Shown: positions 56,750 through 64,000 of the stretch, one piece after another
Numbering within the stretch: the first letter of the stretch is position 1
Layout of the letters: each line of letters opens with the position of its first letter
Assembly (NCBI GenBank): GCA_026119855.1
Contig: JAOWBW010000764.1
Location: 558,001-622,000, forward strand
DNA length: 64,000 nt
Direction: 5' to 3'
DNA from: Campanula takesimana
Taxonomy: Eukaryota > Streptophyta > Magnoliopsida > Asterales > Campanulaceae
Notes under the pieces: generated by a model
What the model saw: only the letters and a program-made list of their open reading frames with translations
What the model was told of the DNA's origin: nothing
The model's database searches: none
Program-made: the position numbers and the translations under genes

Positions 56750-57649
56750 CATTTTATATTTGTACATGAAACATTGGGCAAGACGAGCCCCTGGTTCGTT
56801 TTCGCATTTGTTGATTGCGAAGTAGCTTCCTTATAGTTCAAGCGGCTTTTTGCTGGCGGCGGGCATCGTAGCCCCTTGTCCTTCATCGACGGAGCTCCAT
56901 CGGATCGTCATGTGGCACCCATGAATGGTATAAACAACTTCGTGCACTTGGCATTTGCGATGGAATACAGACAACCTCAGTGTATCGGCATGTAATACTC
57001 ATGAATGGGAGAAACATCCCTCTTGAATCGTGGCAGCATGGGTGCCTGATGATGAGCAACCGCAGTCTATTTCTTTGCATGACCGTGTGGAAAAGGGGTT
57101 AATGGTGAGACGGGAGGTGTATGGGAGAAGGTGTATGGAGAGAGTGTTCGTGAAGAATGTACACGGGGTGAGTGTATAGCGGGTATTATATGGATAGGTA
57201 TATGGAGGGTGTACACAGGGGGAAGTGTATATAGAGAGTGTATGGGGGTAGAATGTAGAGAGAAGAGAAAGTGATTCGTTCATCCCAATTGATCGAAGCA
57301 TTCGTTATTTTAAGATTAATCGTTTACTTAATTATGTGAATGGTTTGTGGGTCCATTTACCTTTTAATGATTCGTCATTAATGATTAAGATTAAGATTAA
57401 TTCATCATATAAAGATATAGCAATCAAGTTAAAATGGTGAATAAGACAATTTTCATGGAATTGATTTATGCAAGATTATGTCTCAAGTCTAGAGAGAAAA
57501 GAAATAAAGACTCTTTTATTGGAACTAAAATATTTAAACTGACTAGTCCGGGGTGGACTTTTACTAAAGAAACAAAAAATCGTCCAAGGTGGACTTTTGA
57601 CTAAGGACAATCTAGAACCTACGAAGACTGAATGATCATTTTTTTTTTA
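56750..57649 (-). other. LARD2 non-coding interior before the gag-like ORF end
   Basis: No gene. A loose gtgtatRgRgRg repeat lies at 57110-57260. A duplicated phrase, catgaatgg(t/g)a(t/g)aaac, occurs near 56920 and 57000. Confidence 0.5.
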
Positions 57650-58297
57650 TTATTTAAAGGAGGTAGCCCCAACTTCCTCTTTTGCCCATGCCCATGTATT
57701 CCGTTGGCGGGTGATGACTCCGCTGTTAATGAGGCTTTGAATCTTTCTCCTCAATTGGAGGCAATCTTCGGTGTCATGCCCAATGTACTGGTGGTATTGG
57801 CAGTGTTTGGAGGGATCCAAGCCTTGCTTCACCTTACTTGGTTCATAATTGAACAAAGGAGACAACTTGCCGGCTTGAACTAGACTTTTGAAGAGTTTGC
57901 CCAAGTCGTCAAATTCGCGCTCGTCCTTCCTTTCACGAACTGTCTTTGAGGGTAATTTAGGTACCGGCACCCCTTGTTGATGAGTAGTCATAGGGGGCAT
58001 CCCGACGGGGACAGTCTGTGGCGGCCCGTACATTTGAGGAGCGTACGGGTGTTGACATTGAGCAAGAGGGAGAATTCGACTGAGGTAATCATAAACGCCA
58101 CGAATGTCAGACAAATGGCGCCTCTCGATATCTCTTAGGGTCTTATGCATCTCCTTCTGAAAGTGTGTTGCTTGCTCGTTGAGAATGGCCTTAAAGTGGG
58201 ATGCTTGCTTACTGAGAGCAGTACCGGTGTAGAGGATTGTCTCGGGATCTTGGGTAGCAGCTTCAGTTGTAACTTCGATGTTCCTTGCAGCCGACAT
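57650..58297 (-). CDS. Gag-like ORF of LARD2 (215 codons)
   Basis: Intact minus-strand frame from ATG 58297. The N-terminal half is helical and charged (FQKEMHKTLRDIERRHLSD), followed by a Pro/Gln-rich stretch. The C-terminal third has a KVKQGLDPSKHCQYHQYIG block containing the start of the zinc motif (C-x2-H-x3-GH-x4-C) and then the LRRKIQSLINSGVI region, as in Tat/Ogre gag. The capsid core is missing. It matches LARD1's ORF in layout. A nucleocapsid-like RNA-binding role is inferred. It is the only gene-like frame in 14.3 kb. Confidence 0.7.
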   Translation of the reverse strand: MSAARNIEVTTEAATQDPETILYTGTALSKQASHFKAILNEQATHFQKEMHKTLRDIERRHLSDIRGVYDYLSRILPLAQCQHPYAPQMYGPPQTVPVGMPPMTTHQQGVPVPKLPSKTVRERKDEREFDDLGKLFKSLVQAGKLSPLFNYEPSKVKQGLDPSKHCQYHQYIGHDTEDCLQLRRKIQSLINSGVITRQRNTWAWAKEEVGATSFK

Positions 58298-58467
58298 GAT
58301 GCAGAACTCTAGTCATGAAAGAGTTAAGCCTCTTAGTTGAATTAAATTAGATTCGTATTTAATGATAAGGCATCGTTATAAAAATCATTTTTTGGAAAAG
58401 AGTCGGTCTCCACATTTTTGAAATGCATTTTGGTAAAAAATTGAAAGTTTGACCGGGCCGAAGTTGC

Positions 58468-58527
58468 CTACGTTCCCCTTATCATGAGGGAGAGGTCCCA
58501 CACAATAAGAGGCTCAGGTCGCCGTAG
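58468..58527 (-). other. CTACG hairpin module, copy 9 (expanded)
   Basis: Outer arms CTACG/CGTAG with a longer interior; inner stem CCCT/AGGG, linker gctcaggtc. It lies about 170 bases upstream of the gag-like ORF in the element's sense. Confidence 0.65.
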
Positions 58528-58559
58528 TTCGAATCAAGTTAGACCCTTTTTTTAAAAAG

Positions 58560-60490
58560 AGGTGAGAGGTGACCATAGGGGTCAATTTGATAGAGTCTTT
58601 TTAAGATAAAGAGCGATCTTGAGGTCAAAGGCAGGAGATGACTCGGTCCTTGGTCAAGCATGGGTGAGGAAGACCTATAGGAGTTGGTTTTGATTGAGTC
58701 GGGTATGGTTTGACTTATGGTTTGACCTAAATTTGACCTAAGGTTTGACCTAAGGTTTCAGACAAGAAGTGGTTCAAGCTAGAATGCGATGATAATGGTG
58801 GGTTGACCTAGATGGGTAATGGATAGGTCGACCTAAATGAGAAGGGTTGGATTGACCTATATGGTGAATGAATCAATATAGCGGGTTGTAGCGGGTTGCC
58901 TATGGGATGATCTAAGCGGGATAGACATGGTTTGACCTAAGCGGGTCGAATGTGAGTTGGTTGACCTAGCTTGGTACGGACAACGGTAATTGGGTTCACC
59001 TATGGGACCAAAGATTGACCTAAGAGGTCAATAGCGGATAAGGTTGACCTAAGGGTCAAAGGTTGACTTAAGAAGTCGAAATGTGATTGGGTTGACTTAG
59101 GGAGTCAAAGGTTGACCTCAGAGGTCAAAGGTGGATAAGGTTGACCTAAGTGGTCAAGGTTGACCTAAGAGATCGAGGGGTGATAAGGTTGACCTAAGGG
59201 TCCAAGGTTTGACCTATGGGGTCAAAGGCAGATGAGAATGACCTATGGGGTCAAAGGTTGACCTACGAGGTCAAAGGCGGATGAGGTTGACCTAAGAGGT
59301 CAAAGGCGGATGAGAATGACCTATGGGGTCAAAGGTTGACCTACGAGGTCAAAGGCGGATGAGGTTGACCTAAGAGGTCAAAGGCGGATGAGAATGACCT
59401 ATGGGGTCAAAGGTTGACCTAAGAGGTCAAAGGCGGATGAGGTTGACCTAAGGGGTCAAAGGTTGACCTAAGAGGTCGAGAGGTGGCCTAAGAGGTCGAA
59501 GGTGATAGGGTTGACCTAGGAGGTCAAGGGTTGACCTAAGAGGTCGGAGGTTGATAAAGTTGACCTAGGGGGTCAAGGGTAGACCTAATAGGTCAAAGGT
59601 TGGTAAGGTTGACCTAGGGGGTCAAAGGTTGACTTAAACGGATAAGATTGACCTAGGGGTCAAAGGTTTGACTTAAACGGATAAGATTGACCTAGGGGGT
59701 CAAAGGTTGGCCTAAGAGGTCAAAGGGTGGTAAGGTTGACCTAGGCGGTTAAAGGTTGACCTAGGAGGTCAAAGGTAGATAAGGTTGACCTAGGAGGTCA
59801 AGGGTTGACCTAAGAGGTCGGAGGCGGATAAAGTTGACCTAGGCGGTCAAGGGTTGACCTAAGAGGTCGAGGGGTGACCTAAGAGGTCGAGGGTGATAAG
59901 GTTGACCTAGGAGGTCAAGGGTAGACCTAAGAGATCAAAGGGGGACCTATGGGGTCAAAGGTTGACCTAAGAGGTCGAAGGTTGACCTAAGGGGGTCAAG
60001 AGCGGAGAAAGTTGACCTAGGGGGTCAAAGGTTGACCTAAGAGGTTAAAAGACAAATGAGGTTGACCTAGGGGTCAAAGGTTGACTTGAACGGACAAGAT
60101 TGACCAAGGGGGTCAAAGGTTGACCTAAGGAGGTCAAAGGTTCAGAGGGTTGACCTAGGCGGTCAAAGGTTGACCTAGGGGGCCAAAGGTTGAGAAGGTT
60201 GACCTAGGCGGTCAAAGGTTGACCTAGGAGGTCAAAGGTTGACCTAAGGGGTCAAAGGCGGATAAGGTTGACCTAGGAGGTCAAAAGTTGGTAAGGGTTG
60301 ACCTAGGGGGTCGAAGGTTGACCTAGGGGGTCAAAGGTAGATAAAGTTGACCTAGGCGGTCAAAGGTTGATAAGGTTGACCTAGGAGGTCAAAAGTTGGT
60401 AAGGGTTGACCTAGGGGGTCAAAGGTTGAGAAGGTTGACCTAGGCGGTCAAAGGTTGAGAAGGTTGACCTAGGCGGTCGAAGGTGAAGGG
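58560..60490 (-). repeat. W-box-like TTGACCT/AGGTCAA minisatellite array
   Basis: Nearly 2 kb of irregular units of about 15-45 bases made of gttgaccta(a/g)g and aggtcaaagg. The unit TTGACCTaagAGGTCAA is a perfect inverted repeat with a 3-base centre. TTGACC is the core of the WRKY W-box TTGAC(C/T), present dozens of times. Lies in the 5' UTR of LARD2. Confidence 0.93.
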
Positions 60491-61020
60491 TAGACCCAAA
60501 TGGATCGCAATGATGGCCCAACGGATGAGCGATGGACCTTAGAGGTCGCCTAGATGCAATGCACATTTTATTTTGCGAAAAGTTTTGCATTTATTTACAT
60601 CCTAAATGGGTGGTCCGAGGAGTGTCCTAATCTCTATGTGTGGGTTGACACGGGTTAGGTTAAAGGTTCCCACCGCTCGCGGAACGTACACGGTGAGTGG
60701 AGTAGACGAGTGACTCGAAAAATGTGAGGCAGTAGCGCACAAATTCCTGCACATCGAATACTCCGGGTAGTAGGGACCTGTGCAGTGCTGACACGGACTA
60801 GTGGTAGTGTGTGGCAAGAAACTAATTCTTTTTAAGGAGAAAAGAGAGAAGTTTTGAATGTTTGAATGATGCTATGCAATGCAATGCAGGAGAAGGAAAA
60901 TAATGTACAAGGGAGCATAGCAGAGTTTTGTTTGACCCTAATACTAAGGGTAAAATAACAAAGGTACAAGGATACAAGGTATATACAAAGTACAAGTATC
61001 AACAAAGTACAAGTATTAAC
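60491..61020 (-). other. LARD2 5' UTR, non-repetitive part
   Basis: No gene identified. It separates the two large 5' UTR arrays. Confidence 0.6.
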
Positions 61021-61856
61021 ATTGCGGGGTGTACGGGTGCATGTGTAAACATGGCAAGTATGTGAGGTGCATGTATAAACATGGCAAAGTGTGAGGTGTA
61101 TGTGTAAACATGGAAAGTGTGCATGTGTAAACATGGCAGGTGTGTGCATGTGTAAACATGGCAAGTGTGCATGTGTAAACATGGCAAGCGTGCATGTGTA
61201 AACATGGCAAGTGTGTGCATGTGTGAACATGGCAAGTGTGCATGTGTAAACATGGCAGGTGTGTGCATGTGTAAACATGGCAAGTGTGTGCATGTATAAA
61301 CATGGCGAGTGTGCATGTGTAAACATGGAAGGTGTGTGCATGTGTAAACATGGCATGTGTGTGCATGTGTAAACATGGCAGGTGTGTGCATGTATAAACA
61401 TGGCAGGTGTGCATGTGTAAACATGGCAGGTGTATGCATGTGTAAACATGGCAGGTGTGTGCATGTGTAAACATGGCAGGTGTGTGCATGTGTAAACATG
61501 GCAAGTGTGCATGTGTAAACATGGCAGGTGTGTGCATGTGTAAACATGGCAGGTGTGTGCATGTGTAAACATGGCAGGTGTGTGCATGTATAAACATGGC
61601 AAGTGTGCATGTGTAAACATGGCAGGTGTGTGCATGTGTAAACATGGCAGGTTGTGTGCATGTGTAAACATGGCAGGTGTGTGCATGTGTAAACATGGCA
61701 AGTGTGCACGTGTAAACATGGCAGGTGTGTGCATGTGTAAACATGGTAGGTGTGTGCACGTGTAAACATGGCAGGTGTGTGCACGTGTAAACATGGCAGG
61801 TGTGTGCACGTGTAAACATGGCAAGTGTGTGCATGTGCAAACATGGCAAGCATCAT
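61021..61856 (-). repeat. 21-23-base minisatellite
   Basis: About 35 copies of gtgcatgtgtaaacatggca followed by (a/g)gtgt, alternating between 21 and 23 bases. The minus strand is open in all three frames, giving three overlapping 277-330-codon frames rich in His, Thr and Cys. These are repeat artefacts. Confidence 0.95.
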
Positions 61857-61904
61857 GATGTGACGAAAGTTAGACCCACTAAGTTTGAAAAAGTTTCAAA
61901 GCAA

Positions 61905-61922
61905 TCCCCAGCAGAGTCGCCA
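61905..61922 (-). other. LARD2 primer binding site
   Basis: The minus strand reads TGGCGACTCTGCTGGGGA one base after the 5' LTR, the form seen in Tat/Ogre elements and thought to match a tRNA-Arg 3' end. It fixes the minus orientation. Confidence 0.82.
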
Positions 61923-61923
61923 C

Positions 61924-63028
61924 TGTGAATACGTGTGTTTGAATTTGGGAATATTCATAGTAACATTAAAATTATGAGAGTCGCCACGCCGTTTTAATTA
62001 AAGCCAAAACATTGAAAAAAGCATTTTTAATGGGTTCGGGGGTCAAATTACAACAAGAGAAGAATATTGAACGTTATCACTCCTATTGCCCGAATTGATC
62101 GGTCTTTCTATCATGATGAATGTGTTAGTAGTGTGTTAGTGATTGAGACCGGATCCGAAGATTGCCTACGTTCCTCTCAATGTGAGAAGCTCAGGTCAGC
62201 GTAGTTCGAGAGAATTTAGAATAGGCAGAAGAATCGGGATCATGCATAATGAGGGGGGAATTACCTAAAGATTAGGGTTTAGAAGTAGTTCCTAGATCAT
62301 CCTTGGGTTGATGAACCCTCGATCATTATCGGCTATGAAATAACATGCAAACATGAAGATCGCAACCCTAAATTAGCATAAATAAGGTTTTAATCTATGA
62401 ACACGATGAACATATGAAGAACATATATGAACATATGAATAAACATGCGAAGCATATGAAGAAACTATGAATAAACATGCAAGAACATGAATATTAAAAA
62501 TCTACATTAGAAATAATGCAAGAACGTGAAGAAATAAGTTAGAAAACTTACCTATGTTGGCAAGAAATAAACCTTGATCTTCTTGGAGGTTTGAATGCTA
62601 ATTAGAGAGCAAAATTGTGTTTAAGAACTCTCAAATTCGTACTTTAGAGCTCTCAAACTCGGATCCTTAACCAATAGCCTGGAGTGGTTTATATAGTAAA
62701 CTGATGGGAGGATCTGATGGTCCAGATCATCCGGCGCAAGGTTGGCCGCCTGGCCATTGTTGATGCCGGTGACAATAGTGGCCGCGTGGCCAAGATCAAC
62801 GCGGAGCAATGTTGGCCGCGTGGCCAAGGTTGCCGGCTGACTTGATTTTCAAGCTAGGGTTTCACTGTTGCTTTATGGTAACCCTAAGTTGCCTATTTTG
62901 ATGGATTTTGTCATAAATGAGATATTTTGGGAATCCAGGACAAGTCTTTGCAAGGTTTCTAATTCCTATAAAGTCCTTGTATATTTGGGAAAGTCCTAAT
63001 AAACTCATTTTCAGATCGGGTACTAACA
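61924..63028 (-). repeat. LARD2 5' LTR (1105 bases)
   Basis: Nearly identical to 48758-49864. Followed by the cagcc target duplication. The PBS-like decamer gagtcgccac recurs inside the LTR at 61978-61987. Confidence 0.95.
62166..62204 (-). other. CTACG hairpin module, copy 10 (in LTR)
   Basis: Identical counterpart of copy 5 in the other LTR. Confidence 0.75.
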
Positions 63029-63033
63029 CAGCC

Positions 63034-64000
63034 ATCCCCACTAGGAAAGCTGTCACAAGATCACAGGTAACATCTTCCTCTCCTCTTCCTTCTACTGTCT
63101 TGCCTCAAAAAAGAAAACCAGAAAAGACAGAACCAAAACCCAAGAAAACCAAACAAAATACCCCTCCCCCTTCTCCAAAATCAACAACTGTCAGTCATTC
63201 TATTGAAAAATCATTATCAACCTCCAAGGACCAATCTAGCTCTGACCATCATTCTGCTGTAGAATCAATCCTAAATCTCAATGAACCATTAGGAGAGCAA
63301 ACCTTAAGGGGGAATAGTGATGAGAATATTCCATCTGCCCAACCTCAGCTGTCAGCCAAAATTCTAAGTGCTATTGAAGCTATTAGATTGGATGGACATC
63401 CTAATACTGAAAAAGCTGTTCTCATTCATCTTAATCAAGTGTTGAATGAAGGTGAGATAAGGATAGCCATAGAAGAACTTAGGATTAGGCTAATGAAAGA
63501 GAGAAGTGGTCCAGGAGAATCATCCAGTCATCCCAGTCAGACAGCTATGGAAACTGATACTCATTCCATCCCTTCCATACCTGATAAAGAGGCTGAGAAT
63601 GAGCCTGCTCCAAATGTTCAAAGTGATAGGGGGAATGTTAGTCAAATACATGAAGTGATTCAAAGACTAAACAAAGAAGGACATGAGATTGATCCCAAAA
63701 GAGTTTCAAGGGGAGAATTGTTCTTGAAAGCATGTAAAGGGCTTACTTATGATGGAACCCCAGAAAATGAAAAAGCTCTTATTCTTGAGCTTGAAAAGAG
63801 AATAGCCAAATCTTATGTCAGTGGAGCCTTGAACTACCTTAAAGCCCATTTCATAGCTGAACTTCATATGAACTATCCTGATCCATCACCTCACTCTCTC
63901 TCCAAACCTTTAACCAATCTCTCTGCTCCTTCCAAACCCATCCCTTCAATCCCTGGAAATGAACCCTTTCAAGAACCCTCTCATAGCCCAAACCTGGCTG
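63034..64000 (+). CDS. Forward accessory ORF of element B, second part (open at window end)
   Basis: Directly after the LARD2 target duplication, the frame interrupted at 48757 resumes without loss of phase and stays open for 322 codons to the window end. It begins IPTRKAVTRSQ, continues with a Lys/Pro-rich basic stretch (QKRKPEKTEPKPKKTK, possible nuclear signal), then Ser/Glu-rich linkers. Two helical segments (near LIHLNQVLNEGEIRIAIEEL and ALILELEKRIAKSYVSG) share an NxEKA(V/L)I(L/I) start and may be a diverged internal repeat. Without the insertion the ORF would exceed 725 codons. There is no ATG near 63034, so this half is probably not expressed in this copy. Confidence 0.75.
   Translation, partial: MPTRKAVTRSQVTSSSPLPSTVLPQKRKPEKTEPKPKKTKQNTPPPSPKSTTVSHSIEKSLSTSKDQSSSDHHSAVESILNLNEPLGEQTLRGNSDENIPSAQPQLSAKILSAIEAIRLDGHPNTEKAVLIHLNQVLNEGEIRIAIEELRIRLMKERSGPGESSSHPSQTAMETDTHSIPSIPDKEAENEPAPNVQSDRGNVSQIHEVIQRLNKEGHEIDPKRVSRGELFLKACKGLTYDGTPENEKALILELEKRIAKSYVSGALNYLKAHFIAELHMNYPDPSPHSLSKPLTNLSAPSKPIPSIPGNEPFQEPSHSPNLA

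Larger units (their letters stand above)
48758..63028 (-). mobile_element. LARD2: young 14.3 kb non-autonomous Tat-like element
   Basis: Two nearly identical LTRs (48758-49864 and 61924-63028) bound the element, with target duplication cagcc at 48753-48757 and 63029-63033. Primer site, polypurine tract and gag-like ORF all point to the minus strand, so the 5' LTR is the right-hand one. About four small differences in 1.1 kb (two substitutions and two single-base indels by eye) indicate a very recent insertion. No protease, RT, RNase H or integrase is present. The interior is mainly tandem repeats, so movement must have used enzymes from a related autonomous element. Confidence 0.93.
38765..64000 (+). 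mobile_element. SIRE-like Ty1/copia retrotransposon B (3' end outside window)
   Basis: An LTR (38765-40211), primer site, gag, pol, a minus-strand accessory ORF and a forward accessory ORF follow in order. Pol is full length with two stop codons, so this family was recently active. The forward accessory ORF is interrupted by LARD2 (48758-63028) and continues to the window end. The 3' LTR lies beyond the window. The position of the extra ORF and the RT/integrase motifs fit the SIRE lineage. The hexamer TGACAG/CTGTCA is strikingly frequent along the whole element. Confidence 0.88.

Noticed and set aside
60832..61856. Three overlapping minus-strand frames of 277-330 codons rich in His/Thr/Cys
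   Set aside because: They are the three frames of one 21-23-base minisatellite that happens to lack stops; no gene-like composition or start context.

Overview
This is plant nuclear DNA, very probably from a seed plant with a repeat-rich genome. The evidence is LTR retrotransposons with plant-type primer binding sites (tggtatcagagc, and TGGCGACTC for the Tat/Ogre class), Stowaway-type MITEs with TA target duplications, plant splice sites and no bacterial gene organisation. No complete host gene was found. Nearly everything is transposon, nested several layers deep. I cannot name the species.

Layout. 1-12871 is SIRE-like copia element A (left LTR cut by the window; right LTR 11150-12871). Its gag-pol is ruined and is interrupted by a 2.6 kb solo LTR (3096-5735), but a long extra ORF with an intron survives downstream of pol (7646-10602). 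12872-15440 holds remnants of a minus-strand host gene, a complete Stowaway MITE and AT-rich DNA. 15446-16085 is a minus-strand copia LTR end. 16419-25148 is a truncated minus-strand large non-autonomous Tat-like element (LARD1). 25149-33446 is a second, badly decayed copia element with both LTRs and a cttac target duplication. 33452-37180 is a decayed Ty3/gypsy remnant. 37200-38764 holds MITE remnants. 38765 to the window end is SIRE-like copia element B, whose pol is nearly intact (two stop codons) and which is followed by a divergent pair of accessory ORFs. The forward accessory ORF is split by LARD2 (48758-63028), a very young 14.3 kb minus-strand Tat-like element made mostly of tandem repeats. 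The ORF resumes in frame at 63034.

How it fits together. Elements A and B share a plan: LTR, gag, pol, then a separate accessory gene with its own CT-rich leader. Both carry, just upstream of the LTR TATA box, exact matches to the plant M-phase-specific activator (MSA) motif. The two LARDs keep only a short gag-like ORF plus long repeat-filled UTRs, so they would depend on enzymes supplied by other elements.

The most notable signal is structural. Several unrelated element families carry repeated hairpins with compensating stem changes: a two-hairpin CTACG module (10 copies in the LARDs), a six-hairpin array with a constant loop in the LTR of B, four tandem hairpins in the solo LTR, and paired hairpins in the copia-2 leader. 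A and B are also each enriched along their length for their own hexamer (TGCGCA in A, TGACAG in B). All readings were made by eye; identities, counts and family names are estimates.
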